A DNA stretch of 64,000 bases from Cryptomeria japonica (GCF_030272615.1 NC_081410.1:575076263-575140262), one strand, 5' to 3'; positions 12,572 to 24,565 are shown, counted from the first letter of the stretch. Numbers and translations are program-made. The notes: generated by a model from the sequence alone, not told the origin.

Positions 12572-12600
<29 letters not shown>
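11722..12600. repeat. Direct tandem duplication, period about 441 bp
   Basis: The segment starting AACAGGGACCAATCTCTT at about 11,724 is repeated from about 12,165 with only a few substitutions (for example CATGCCTTACG versus CATGCTTTATG). Each copy ends in a TA/TATG microsatellite (12,130-12,152 and 12,576-12,655). No coding function is visible. High identity between copies indicates a recent duplication, probably by slippage or unequal exchange at the flanking microsatellites. Confidence 0.9.
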
Positions 12601-12608
<8 letters not shown>

Positions 12609-12660
12609 TACATATATGTATATATTTATATATTTATATATGTATGTATGTATGTATATG
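12576..12660. repeat. (TA)n / (TATG)n microsatellite
   Basis: A run of TA dinucleotides passes into TACATATA and TATGTATG repeats. It produces a spurious Tyr/Ile open frame on the minus strand that should not be read as a gene. Confidence 0.95.
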
Positions 12661-12774
12661 GATTGCCTATAATAATAGTAGATACATGAAACTCTATGCA
12701 GTAATATAATATCTATGTATTTAGCACCATGAATATTGAACAACAATAATAATATGATTTCCAATTTTGAAATA

Positions 12775-13170
12775 GTTAATCATAGTAGGGTGAGGAAGGG
12801 AATGCAATGAGGGGGAATGGCTATGGATTTCTCACTAGATAAACCACCTCATATGAGATGGTGAGAGGCCACATGAAGGAGATCCGCTCTTGAGTCTAGG
12901 GTAGAGGGTCACTTTAGAGCACCCTATTGCAGTTCCTCTATAACCCCTATATTGATTGATTGTTGGGATGAACTCAAGGGATCTTCAATCATAAGAGGGT
13001 AAGGAAGGATGCCATGATGAGGAGGAACGGCTATGGAGACCCCACTAGGTACACCACCTCATATGAGATGGCAGAAGGCCACATGAGGCCAAGAGGGATA
13101 TGAGATATGCTCTTGGGCCTAGGGTAGAGGATCAATTTAAGGCATCCTATCATTTCTCCTTGCTTAATAC
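12775..13170. repeat. Diverged tandem duplication of about 210 bp
   Basis: Two related units, from about 12,778 and 12,988, share ATCATA(GT)AGAGGGT-type starts, the phrase CACCTCATATGAGATGG (about 12,845 and 13,051), AGGCCACATGA and CTAGGGTAGAGG. They differ by substitutions and indels, so this duplication is older than the 441-bp one next to it. No protein is recognisable. Confidence 0.8.
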
Positions 13171-13813
13171 CATTATGGTTGAACTCTGCATGGTAGACTA
13201 GACTTATATATTTATGAATATATGTTCTAACCCAAACAGTGGATCTATCTTATGGATTATATCTTCAATATTTGTCTAACATGATTGCAGGTTTCGGATG
13301 TGGATTTCTCTTATCCTTGGGTGAGAAATATACCTCTAACTATATTACATTCCTTGTTTTATTGGATTTTTGAATTTAGGGCAAAATATAAGGTGACACT
13401 GAAATTGCATTAGCAATGTTGGCTATTAGTTTTAAACATTTAACACTGGTAAAAAGCAGCCACAAGACATGAAAGCCTCTTTTCATTGTATTTGTAGAGA
13501 TTCCTTGATAAATAGCCAAGCTCTAGACCTGTGGATGATCTATATGTGCATGTTAGATCTTCTGTATGAAAAATATCTTCATGGCCATGTTAGATCTCCT
13601 GTATGAAAAATGTTTGTCATCCATTTTTTTTGTAAATTTTAAATAGTTAATTTAGAGTATAACGGGATTCAGGCCTGCTTTACACACATTTTTGTAAATC
13701 GTATGTCAAAGCTGCCCAGTTTGTATTTACATTAACTTAATGAACAGAGAGATAATATCTTGTAGCAAGCACACACTCTTTATCTTACAATGTTTTGTTT
13801 TGGTATTTCAGGA
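13171..13813 (+). other. Intron-like sequence before the OSCA-like exon
   Basis: AT-rich sequence that ends in a pyrimidine-rich tract and acceptor (TTTGGTATTTCAG, ending about 13,811). A possible tiny exon at 13,292-13,321 is flanked by TTGCAG and GTGAGA, but I could not fit it to the gene. The preceding coding exons of the channel gene are not in the window. Confidence 0.4.
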
Positions 13814-14063
13814 AGCCACAATCAAGGACACCTTGGAGCGGGTGAATGAACCAAACCTAAACCTTAAAGAATATCTCTGTAATGCTTACATGCATCCTGT
13901 GTTTAAGACGGATGAGGATAGTGATGATGATGGCTCTGAAACTGAGAACTGGAAGGATGATGACAGTTTGGTTCCTACGAAGCGTCAGTCACAACTTGGT
14001 ACACCTAAGACCAGTAAAAATCTTTCAACTGGCACACGAACTGATTGTGCATTAGACATTTAA
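13812..14063 (+). pseudogene. Last exon of an OSCA/CSC1-like (RSN1_7TM) cation channel, isolated
   Basis: After a good splice acceptor the exon reads EATIKDTLERVNEPNLNLK, then YLCNAYMHPVFK, an acidic stretch (about 13,912-13,965), and finally VPTKRQSQLGTPKTSK before TAA at 14,061. This order (Q/E-A-x-x-K-D-T-L-E-R, E-P-N-L-N-L-K, A-Y-x-H-P-V-F-K, acidic tail, V-P-T-K-R-Q-S) is the C-terminal cytosolic tail of plant OSCA/CSC1-like mechanosensitive, hyperosmolality-gated calcium-permeable channels, as I recall the family. None of the transmembrane exons is present within 13 kb upstream, so this is either a detached fragment or the end of a gene with a very large intron. It is probably a pseudogene carried off in a duplication; its own frame is intact. 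Confidence 0.65.
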
Positions 14064-14500
14064 ATTCTGAACTACTGGATGATGGGTTCAACATGCAGAG
14101 TTTTAATGAGCCTAAACATAAATGGAGTCTGATTGTAAGAGATGCATACTTCCAGGGCCTATGAAGCTTAAGGTGTGTGGTTGGTGTTAAGAGTAAGACC
14201 AATGGATTAGGATGGGGCTGTGATGCTTTGGCACGGTTACTTTTTAATTCTATTTTCAGCTCAATGGTATATTATTTCACTGGAATGCTCTTTGTGCATT
14301 AGAAGTTTCAGTTCTGAACTACTGGATGACGGGTTGGTTCAATGTGCAGAGGTTTAATGACCCTAAACATAATGGAGTCTGATTGTAAGAGATGCATGCT
14401 TCCAGGTCCTATGAAGTTTACAGTGTATAGGTGGTTTGAAGAGTAAGACCAAAGGGCTAGGATGGGGTTGTGATGCTTTGGCTTTTCAGCTCAAAATTGT
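14046..14500 (+). repeat. Tandem duplication of the exon end and 3' UTR, period about 247 bp
   Basis: The sequence from TGTGCATTAGAC (about 14,046) through TTCTGAACTACTGGATGA, GGAGTCTGATTGTAAGAG and GGGGCTGTGATGCTTTGG recurs from about 14,293 with moderate divergence. The second copy begins at the last codons of the OSCA-like exon, so the tail of the gene was duplicated in place. The second copy ends in a short TA microsatellite (14,500-14,516). Confidence 0.85.
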
Positions 14501-14516
14501 ATATATATATATATAT

Positions 14517-15639
14517 TAAAATTATTTATTATTCTTTTATGGGTTGTTTGGTTGCCATTATTTTTACTATTTCAAATATCAGAAGCATAGTCCAGAAAAG
14601 GGCATACCCAAGTTCTTATTGATTGAATAAGGGAACAAAGATGTATAGAAGCATTGGAAATGGACACAAATAGTTGCTAAAGATTATTTCATACAATCAT
14701 ATGTCATCGTTATAAATTGCTTAGGATTTTTATGATTGAATAAGGAAACACTGTAAATGGACTCAAATAGTTGGTTCAAAACATATCATACAAATACACG
14801 TCGATTGGTACAAACATCTTCCCCTAAAATATAGATCTAAGCATAGTTCATTATAGCTTACTTTCAGGATATGCTTTTAATCTTATGACATTGGGATAAG
14901 AAAATCAAATATATGCTAGGGGCTTGTAAATGTAATTAATTCCTGCGGACCGGCAGGTTACCATTGCATCTGTTCAATTTTAATAGTTTGATACTGTGAA
15001 CCAATCAAAATCAAATATTAAAACATTTCTACCAAGATGTCGAGTGATTTTAACTTTCGATTTTCTTTTAAACATTATATATAAATCATTTAAGCATCTT
15101 TCAATTGGCTGCTGTATTTTTTTGTCAAAATGAAGTCTTATTGTCTTTCAATTTTTTAATTACTCTAATTTTTTTTGGCATCTTGTCAGTCAAAAAATTC
15201 CATTTTCTGTCATGTCTTTTCATTCATTTGATTATTTGGGAAGGATTCATTATAAAATTCAATTTAACGACAAAGGATCTGCATATTTTATTACAAATTA
15301 AATGTACCAACAAAAGGTGATTGCGCTATAATTGCAGCTGTTACATTCTTGGGAGATGGCATTGCAGCACTCGGATGGGCAGGAGACAGAGTGAACTAAA
15401 TATACCCATTATCTGAATCTACACTAATAAAAGAGCAATAGATTGAAATAATATACTTATTTTCACTTAAATCAGGGAGTTGGTCAAGCTCCGGGACGCC
15501 AAACCCTGTAGCGGAACTGGGCACTGAAGTAGTCCTTTTGCAGCTGTTACATTCTTGAGTTAACAATTTATTTATAAGCATATTAAAGAGAATCTTGCAG
15601 TATAATTTATGAAATATTAAATTAAGACTCAATGAAAAC
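14517..15639. other. AT-rich spacer, no gene seen
   Basis: Nothing coding is recognisable. Two AATAAGG(G/A)A(A/C)CA-bearing segments (about 14,615-14,700 and 14,725-14,790) are weakly similar and may be another old duplication. The phrase GCAGCTGTTACATTCTTG occurs twice (15,337 and 15,540). Confidence 0.5.
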
Positions 15640-16240
15640 TTGGATAACATTTCAAAACTATACTCGTCGCAATATCAGACCAGCAGAAAACAGCTCTTCC
15701 TTAACAAAAATTGTAAGCCGGGTAACCATGCCACCTGTAGGCCATAAACTTTGGAAGCAAAAGGTTACCTGTTCCTCGGTCAGGAACGTCAGTCTATCTG
15801 AATGAAGGCTAAGGTTCTTAAGTTTATGAAATATAATTTATAACTTGGATAACATTTCAAAACTATGTACTCGTAGCAATATCAGACCAGCAGAAAACAG
15901 CTCTTCCTTAACAAAAATTGTAAGCCGGGTAACCATGCCACCTGTAGGCCATAAACTTTGAAAGCAAAAGGTTACCTGTTCCTCGGTCAGGAACGTCAGT
16001 CTATCTGAATGAAGGCTAAGGTTCTTAAGTTTATGAAATATAATTTATAACTTGGATAACATTTCAAAACTATGTACTCGTAGCAATATCAGACCAGCAG
16101 AAAACAGCTCTTCCTTAACAAAAATTGTAAGCCGGGTAACCATGCCACCTGTAGGCCATAAACTTTGAAAGCAAAAGGTTATCTGTTCCTCGGTCAGGAA
16201 CGTCAGTCTATCTGAATGAAGGCTAAGGTTCTTAAGTTTC
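15640..16240. repeat. Three copies of a 207-bp tandem repeat
   Basis: The phrase ATATCAGACCAGCAG starts at 15,672, 15,879 and 16,086, exactly 207 bases apart. The second and third units are almost identical; the first is complete except for its left edge. On the minus strand the unit is 69 codons long with one stop (TAA) per unit, so one frame is open for 68 codons in each. I cannot assign a protein. Near-identity indicates recent expansion. Confidence 0.95.
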
Positions 16241-18139
16241 TGATTTGAATCCGGTCGAAGTCATTTTGATTGCCAGAGATTTATCCTAAGGTTTAGACCC
16301 TTTATTTCACATGGATGCCAGGCAACATAGCAGGCAACCCCAACCAAACTTCTAATTCCTAGATTTCTTGCTTCTCTGCTGAGGTGCTTATTGCACTTGA
16401 TTGTTCCAGATACAGGAAGCTGAGCAAGCTGGCTCATATGTCTCTGTGAATAACTACGAGAATTTTAACACATCGAACCAACGATGGTGGCACTTTAGGG
16501 CTTCAAACTGACTAGAAAAGCTAGAACTTCCTTTTTCAGACCCAATTTCTGTTTATCAGGCGCTTCTAACGAATTATGCCTATCAAAAAAATGTTTCTAG
16601 GTAAGTAAAAGACCAACCTTTGCCGTTTTTCTTTGATCGTCAACCAATTTGTTTCTTCAAAGATAAGAGATTCAAAAATTGTGGAAATATTCTAGTATAG
16701 GATAAAATCAGACGAGTGACATGGCTACGCCTGACACTTAAAAATCTTAATTTATAAAAATAAAAATAAAAAATTGATAAAAAAATTATCTTTATAAAAT
16801 CTCTGTTTATGATTCGAACACATACATCTGATCTAAACTAAAATAAAAACATATATTGTCATTCTTCCGTTTCGTGAAGGGGAGAAAATAAAGAAAGAAA
16901 CAATTCGAAGGTAAAAATGGAAACTGTGAGATGGTGACAAAAGAGGTCAAACATATATAATTTGAGAGAAGTTCATTATCTATTATTTATTTTTCAAATA
17001 TTTTATATTTTTGTCAAATATAAATGTTTTAAGGAGTTTTTTTTTTTTGGTTCATTTTTGTTTTACGTTTGTATTTGTGATTATACTTTAAATTTTTCAA
17101 TAAAATTTATTGTGAATGATAAAAATGTGAATTTAATTAAGATGGAAACAATTCAAAACAAGATTTATATTCACGATCAATAATCATTAAATAAAACTTA
17201 AAGTCTAATGCATAAATTAATGATAATAATAATACTACAACAAAGATTTTATATTGCTTCATTATTTTTTTGATACTTAGAATGATGTAAATTATTCTCA
17301 TATTTTGCAACATAATCATTATGATAGTATGAAGACTTGATGATTGATAGTGATAGGGGCTAGTTTGGTAATAATAATTTCATAGGATACTTGATAATAA
17401 GATTGCTAGCTAGGTGTTGGTTGATAGAATTGTCGTATGAAAATAAATTATTTTTTACTCGTTTTGTCCAATTAATAAAGACAAACTTCTACCAACAATT
17501 AGGTAAGTTGTATGAAAATCAACTTCCCTCTAAATTTTGAAGGGACAACCCCCGTATAAGATCATCTTTTTTATTTTATGAATAAAAGAATGGGGTATGA
17601 TTTTAACTAGAAAGCAAAAAGGCATCCTAAATATATTCATAAACATGACATAAGTGTAGTAAATATTCTTTGTGAATGAATGAATATGAATTTCACAATT
17701 ATATTCTCATACATAGATTGAAATATCAATTAAAAATATAAAAATTTTGAATGAAAGATTTGTCATGTTTATGGAAAGGGAATGAATGATTTGTAAATGG
17801 GTACAATGCTCTCATTGAATGATAATCAAAAATAAATTGAAGTACATAGACTTACAATAAATTTCAAAACATAAATATTTAGTTTTGCAAGCACATGAGC
17901 TCACAAATCATCTTCAAATTGGCAAAACTTTATTATTTTCTCCTCTTGGTTGTGTATCAAAATTGGTTATCAAAATTAGGATCATTTACTATGACTTTAG
18001 GTTACATATTTAAAGACTTTCAAGCATAATTGTCAACCAAATCTTTAAAACATTTAAAGTTTTACAAAATAAAACATTTAAGAACTTATAAATATTTTAG
18101 TGGACAATAAAAGTTAATGTTGAGTTGGCACATTCTAGG
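16241..18139. other. AT-rich spacer, no gene seen
   Basis: Homopolymer T and A runs (for example 17,034-17,048) and long AT-rich stretches, without recognisable coding sequence on either strand. No LTR, TIR or tandem array was identified. Confidence 0.5.
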
Positions 18140-21100
18140 GGTCCACATTAACTCCATTTCCTTGTGCTTGTTGAGCTACTTCTTTGGCTTTCTAATCTTT
18201 GAGTGTCTAAGTGAGTGTCGGGATTTCTGCATGTTGAGGAATAATAACGTTCTTTGTTTGTAACCTCCACAACGTCTTATTCCTTCTAATGCCATCCAAC
18301 TTAGTTGTGAAAGTTATCAAATGATCTTCTCATTATGTCAAGATTGAATCAATTATTGGTATCTTCATATTTTCCTTGTAAAACACGTGCATTGAACAAT
18401 TATTCTATAGCTTTTTTTAATTCATCTTTAGCTCTTCTACTGTTGTGTCCTAGCATTATCTTTCTTCTTCAAGTGCACCCCAATGGTTGAGATCAATATA
18501 TAATAAAAAAATTAATTTTATTACAATCCTTTAATCATTTGCTCGACTCTATTAAATTTTTCTTCAAAAATGTGCATCTCCACTCTATGCTCTTCTTCCA
18601 CATGATGCATCAGTAGTTAAGAGAACTTGTTCAACCACTACCTTATCTATACCCAAGTCAAGAATTTATTTCAATTATCTATCTACATGTTACCATAAAG
18701 CCTCTTTGTGCTTGGTATTTCAATTTATGTGTCAATGGCCTTTTACAGTGGCTTGGTGTTATGATAAGTTTTTCTCATGTTTTCAATAAATGTCCCCTTA
18801 GCTTTGATGTTTTTCACTCATTCCCCAGTTACTTTGCCAAATGATCTATATTTTTGCACCTTGCTCACCATTTCTTTCCCAACAATTCAACTTGGATCAA
18901 AAGGGGAAGTGATCGGACTAATGGGCTTAGGAGTTGTGTCGATCAAAGATTTCAAACAATCAATAAGGATCTACACTAGTTTCTTCAGTTCATCCTTATC
19001 ATGTTTATCATCAGTTGTTCTCTCAACTAGCTTTGGGACAATCACTTAAAAATTATGTACACCAACATACCTACTAGATTGTCCTAGGTTGATATTAGTC
19101 ATATTGAAGCCACTAGAAGTGGCCTAATTGCGCTCTTTTTGGGTAGAGGGGTGAGCTTTCTCAATATATAAGTTGCCAATGTTGTTGTCCTCCATTAATC
19201 TAGATGTAGTCTTCAACTTCTTGGCTTTGGGAGTCCTTTTTAGTAGTTGTCCAACAATATCTTTATCTTGCAAGTTGACTTGAACTACTTTCCTCTTCTT
19301 AGAAAGAGTATTTTCAATCCATTAAGGGGAAGAGGGGGTAGCCACAATCCTTGTTAGTGATTGAGAACCATGAGACACGAATTAGATGGCTATCCTCAAG
19401 GGATGTGTTCTTATGGCATTGCGATCAAGGGAAGATGATGGGGTATGATCAGTCCTAGGTAGAGATTTTTCTAGATGCTTAGAGGAATCATGAGAAATTG
19501 ACTCATATAGTTGAGATTCAAATGAATCTCGAAAATCTCTTGTACAAGGACCTCTTTCTCCTCTTTTACTTTTTTTGTTTCCTTATTTTTTGGGTGGGCA
19601 TCTCCACAAGTCCCTTTCAAGTTATCCTCTTTTCTCTAGAGGTTCCTCACCATCACCTCCTCCACTAGGTGCAACCATTTGTTGGACAGTAGGAAGTGAT
19701 GTGCTTGATGTGGAAGCAATTTTTATTTGGCCTCTATCACCTTGCTCGATAGTCTATTGAGATCCTTGTGGATGCACCTTTGAGTGCTTTGTTTTCTTCT
19801 TGGTGATCCACTCCCGAGTTATCACCACAACGACCTTGATTCCAATGTCTTCTATTTCTTTTATTCTCCATTCAATGGGCGCAATTGGTTACATTTGGAC
19901 ATTATTAGTGAAAACTGGGTCTACCAGATTAGATTTATCAACCCCTGAGATGTCCCATCCAAACTTGAAGGTGACATTTTTTCTTAATAACATTCTCATC
20001 TAGCTTCTTCTTCTCATATCATAATCATCAGCACAGTTTGCCCAATAATCTTCAAGTGGGAGATGATAGAAGGTTGGGCCCAATTGCATATTTTTCTTCA
20101 CAAAATCTTTACTATCAAAAGGGAATCTCATTTCATAAAATTGCGTTGAATATTTAATCACATACCTATCAATGTTGAGAGCATATTATTGTGACTTGCA
20201 AAAATAATATTCAAGGCCTACATAAAACTAAATACCTACCTTTTCCCTTTCATGGCATCTTTTGTTTACCTTAGCCACTTCTTTACATAACTCTATGAGG
20301 AAAAAGTTGTCCTTAGCTTACTTGGCAAATCTATATGATAGGCTATCAAAACCTTCTACTTTAATGTAGTTGAACCTTTGGAATTGAATGAAGTGACAAC
20401 TATATTGGTTGATTAGTTGTATAGCTTTAGGAGAAATCCTCTTACCCAAATCACCTTGGATTTCTCTTACCAATTTTATGGTGAATGTATTATTAAACCT
20501 TCTTAACTTCTTATAACTATTATCTAGCTACAACTAAATATAATGATCATAAATTTGAATGTTATCATCATATACTTTTGTGGAGCGAGAGACCTAGTCA
20601 TTGCCTAGTGCAAGGTAAGGCATAAAACAAATACAAAGACATAAAATAACGTCTTCCATAGAAAGCTAACTGTTATTGAATGTAACTGTTCATTGATAAT
20701 TAATGCCCAATCTTAGTATTACTCTCCATTTATAATTATCTAGATGAAGAAATACGTCCAATACTCAAAATTATGGGCGTTGTCATTGTCCTTTAGCCTA
20801 TGCATTAGAATAATCATATCAAAAATTTCATCAGCAAAGTGTGACCTATGCAACCTTTTGGGAAACTATGGTTTTCCTTTCTTTGGAGTAGAAAATCACT
20901 CCTTGGCAATTACATTTCTAAATTTTTCCCTTTTTCTCACTAAATCTTTAATAAGACAATAAAAGGTTGAAATTGTGTAGACCTCCCTTTTGAGGAGGCA
21001 AAAACATCCACTGATAGTTTCTTTAATGCTCGTGAAGAGTAAGTTATTATCATTAGTTCTAATCTATGTTGTTTTTGGATCATAGTGATTTATACATTCT

Positions 21101-21316
21101 AAGACCAAATCAGTACACTAAACCATTAGGGGAAAACCAGTTGCATGTAAAAGACCAGTTTCTATCATTCTTTGAGTAATTGGAGGCCTATTATCTCAAT
21201 TAACCCTTTCCTAGAAGTCATTTAGGTTTATGTGCCCTAGCCAAGTGTCATTAATTTTTGGCATTGTACTTGACATGCCAAAGAGGTGCTTATAGCCTAG
21301 GTATTTGTATTTCATG
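18140..21316 (-). pseudogene. Family 1 unknown protein, copy 2 (strongly decayed)
   Basis: This is a diverged homologue of the 6,330-9,520 gene, seen only by comparing broken frames. Matching blocks in order: NDTWLGHINLNDF and MIETGLLHATGFP (about 21,120-21,260) against GDTNLGKFDTKKF and MIESGIINVAGFP; ISPKAIQLINQYSCHFIQFQ (about 20,370-20,440) against DSPEAQALVEQHGAWFIQFP; YHLPLEDYWANCADD (about 20,040-20,090) against RWYLEDYWINVQDD. The C-terminal part around 18,540-18,600 gives EEEHRVEMHIFEEKFNRVE, similar in character to the helical tail of copy 1. The start near 21,316 is inferred from an ATG. Both copies are on the same strand at about the same length, so the family is a real, once-coding unit of about 3.2 kb. 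No TTCGC array lies upstream here. Confidence 0.7.
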
Positions 21317-22156
21317 GTAGCTAATTTTGGCTTATAAACACAAGGTGATGAGGTAGAAATGCAACTACCTTGATACAAATATTAAATGCATGATGCATTA
21401 TGAAACTAATATTAAATAATGATCTATGAATCATATCTATCTAGAATGACACCTAAGATAAATAACATGAATAATATTAAATGAGTTACATGTGAAATCT
21501 AAACTATCCCAAGTAAACTTACAATGTGAATAAGTTCTAACTAGGATATAACCTTGTTCTCACCAAAACCCCCCCCTTAAGTGCAACTTAGGGAGAGAAA
21601 TTATTATGTAAATGATGCAAAACTAAAATGTAGATGCAATATATGGGTCCCAACAACTAGGCCATGTTAGGTACCCATGCACAACTAATCATGTAAATAA
21701 TCTCACACAAACAGAGAAAATGAGGAAATGTTGTGGGACAAAACTACTCTAAAAAAAAGAGATGCAAAATTATGTACAAGTGATAGACCATGTGATAAAT
21801 GGAGGTCTCAGATCAATACCCTCCTTGTACTACATCCATCACAATAATATAGTACAATCACCCCGCCAATGAAGAGAAAGATAGAGACAACATTGCCTCC
21901 CCACAATGAAGTATGATCAAAACCACTGAAGCATGTCTGAAGCCGAAAGAGAATCCAATTATAACAAACATGTCTTTCCTTGGAAAAAAAGAAATCCAAT
22001 GGTACATGTAGAAGAAACTCCAAATCTATGATGAAATGAGAAGGAAGAAGTCTTAACAATGAAAACTCTTAAGAAAAGTCAAGTGCCTCCATCAAGGCTA
22101 GGAAGTACCCCAATCAGAGAAGAAACAATGGATGAAGGAGACTCAAGATCATCCTA
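21317..22156. other. Spacer, no gene seen
   Basis: Upstream side of the second family 1 copy. There is a run of eight C (about 21,570-21,577) but no array, TIR or recognisable protein. A minus-strand open frame at 21,808-22,059 has no features I recognise. Confidence 0.45.
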
Positions 22157-22774
22157 TTATGTGAAATCTACAAAGGGAAGTGATACCTCCTCATGTATGT
22201 CCTCCAAATCTAAAGTAGAAGAATGAGAAGCCAAGTTAGATAGACCTAAAATGAAACCATCTTGGAACCACAAATTTGAAAAACCAAATAGCTCTTGTCG
22301 TGTCGAAGTCCTAGAATCCATGTCAATTGTCAACTCTAATGTAACGGGTAATGGGGGAATCATGATTAGATCCACATGGTTCCCCATAAGAAGATCCATA
22401 AAGCCATTAAGAGGAATTTAATTAATCCTCATATTGGATGAAGGAGACAAAATAGCATAAGAATAATCATCATCAATGTAGTCAAAGGTATACACCTTGA
22501 GTAGATGATCAACCATACCCTCTGCAATGAGATTACCATTTTCTTGATGAATGTAAATTGCCTCTGAAATGAATTGGATTGTGTTTCCCTCCTATGTAAG
22601 CTTTTCAATCAAATTATTACTTGAAAAATGAACTAGAACACTACAAAGACCACATGGAGAAATCCTCCAATCTGTTCCACATAAATCCATATATTCGAAA
22701 GCCACCAAGCATTCTCCAAACCTATTCTGACAAACAACCTTACTGTCAGAGACAACACCAACCAACTTTGCCAA
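22157..22774 (-). pseudogene. Unrecognised ORF fragment, about 205 codons with two stops
   Basis: Two open pieces (22,774-22,592 and 22,399-22,157) lie in the same frame, joined by an open stretch with a stop at each end of the gap. The combined translation has phrases such as FISEAIYIHQENGNLIAEG and VYTFDYIDDDYSYAIL, is acidic and hydrophobic, and has no low-complexity bias, so it looks like a real former gene. I cannot place it in a family: no copia, gypsy or transposase motif is present. It lies just downstream of the copia fragment that ends at about 23,215, so it might be a non-standard part of a transposon or a captured host piece. Confidence 0.4.
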
Positions 22775-22902
22775 CTAAGTAGTAGAGGGCCTATAAATAT
22801 AATAGTGCAATATATACAGAACATAGACATCATATTTAGGACCATAGCACATAATCTTCACATATCAAAGGAATGCATGGGATTCTTCCACTAGGACATT
22901 AA

Positions 22903-23135
22903 ATATTGTTTCCTGCATATTGAAACTTCTACTGTACCACCCTTCCAAAAATACTCCATCATTTCCACAAGACAATTCAACAATATCAGAACACATAAAT
23001 ACTCTTTCCTGGATATTGAGACTTCCACTACACCAACCTTATTTCAACATCAACATAAGCATCAATACCAAAACACATAAATACTCTTCCCTGCATATTG
23101 GAACTTCCACTACACCATCCTGACTTCAACATCAA
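22903..23135. repeat. Three tandem units of about 90-110 bp
   Basis: The phrases AATACTCTTTCCTGGATATT and GACTTCCACTACACCA recur three times with substitutions, followed each time by TTCAACA(T/A)-rich spacers. The array interrupts or truncates the copia integrase fragment on its right. No coding meaning is visible. Confidence 0.8.
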
Positions 23136-23214
23136 CAACATAAGATAGGTTGACATCAATGACAACATAGGACATGCAGACATCAATGAAAGCAAAGCAC
23201 AACGACTCAAGTTT

Positions 23215-24469
23215 CCAACAAGATATATCTAGAAACATCATCAATAAAGGAGATAAAATATCTAGATCTTCCAATTGATTCAATATTCACTTAACCGAAT
23301 ACAACTAAGTGAATTCTTGCCTCTCTTGCTATCACCAAGTTTTCTCTTACTAATCTGCAATCGCTTGTCAAATGTTACATGCAATCCCATATTATTCAAC
23401 ATCGAAACTAAAATTAAATTTCTTTCTAAACCTAGGACATGCAAAACACCTAAAAGAGATTTTATTCTCCTATAACAGAGACACAACTGAATCTTACCCC
23501 TTGTGACAATAGGATATGAGGAAGTATCACCGAGGTGGATTTCTCCTCCATCATGCTTCTCATATGTGAAAAAACATTCCTTATGAGGATTCATATGGTA
23601 TGAGCATCTTGAATCAATTAACCAATGTTCTTTAGTCACAACACGAAGAGAAGAAATAAAAGCATCTTCACCTGAGTTTGATGATTTCTCAGTAGAGGAA
23701 TCAAACTATTTCTTTGGATTCTTGCATTCCTTCTTAACATGTCCTCTCTTTCTGCAGCTCCAACACTTCACTTTGTTCATTTTACTGAGAGTTTTAGATC
23801 TACCCTTAGACTTATCTTGAGGCCCACTCTTACCCCCTTTTAAACCCTCTTTCTTTGGGCCTTTCCTTGACATTAATAGCATCACCCAAACTATCCATAG
23901 TCTTTATCCTAATTTATTGTGCCAACAAAGCAAAGCTCCAATAAGTGCATCCATCTTTGGGTCTTCAAGGTTAGAAATGATAGCAAGAATGAATTTTTCC
24001 CATGAATTAGGTAAAGAACAAAGAGGCATAATGCATTTATCCTTTTCTTCAACTGAAATATCAATAGAGGCTAGTTGACTCAAAATTTAATTAAAAGAAT
24101 TGAAATGCTTGGCTATTGTATCACCTTTCTTCATCTTAAGATAAAATAATTTTTGTTGTAAGTAAAGTTTATTTACCAAACGTTTGGCATGGTAGATCTC
24201 ACCATATCGGTTCCAATTAGAATATGCAAACTTTTCTTGACATATTTAAAAGAATAGAAAAAAAAGAGACACAACCTAATAGTACCTTGTGCCTTTCTAT
24301 CCACCTATTTCCCAGTCTTCATCAATAAGTTTTTCTAATTTCTCTTTATTTGTTACAACCACCCATTGATCTTGATCTTCAAGGAGATCTTCCATTTTCA
24401 CCTTCCACAACGCATAACCCATTCCATTGAACTTCTCTATATGTCTAAACGAGATGAAGTTGTAGTCAT
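23215..24469 (-). pseudogene. copia element 1: gag, protease and integrase start, truncated
   Basis: The minus strand from ATG at 24,469 reads as a Ty1/copia gag in broken frames. An intact zinc knuckle follows at about 23,780-23,725 (C-x2-C-x4-H-x4-C, read as CWSCRKRGHVKKEC). Then comes the protease region at 23,639-23,280 with WLIDSRCSYHM, where the catalytic D-S-G has become D-S-R, and the conserved IHLGDTSSYPI. Instead of the usual pre-integrase region, the frame soon reads YFISFIDDVSRYI (about 23,275-23,225), the start of the integrase core with its first catalytic Asp. About 200 bp of pre-integrase sequence has therefore been deleted. RT and RNase H are missing. Gag packages RNA; the other domains process the polyprotein and insert cDNA. 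Confidence 0.82.
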
Positions 24470-24565
24470 GATATCAACACAAAACTACAAAAAACAAATC
24501 AACTAGAACTCCCTCAAATGCTCAAAAAACCTCCCTTCTACCACCCAAGACACAAAATAGGCTAA

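Noticed and set aside
12567-12764. Tyr/Ile-rich open frame
   Set aside because: Translation of a TA/TATG microsatellite.
13292-13321. Tiny 30-base exon of the OSCA-like gene
   Set aside because: Splice-like ends exist but neither frame fits the protein before the last exon.
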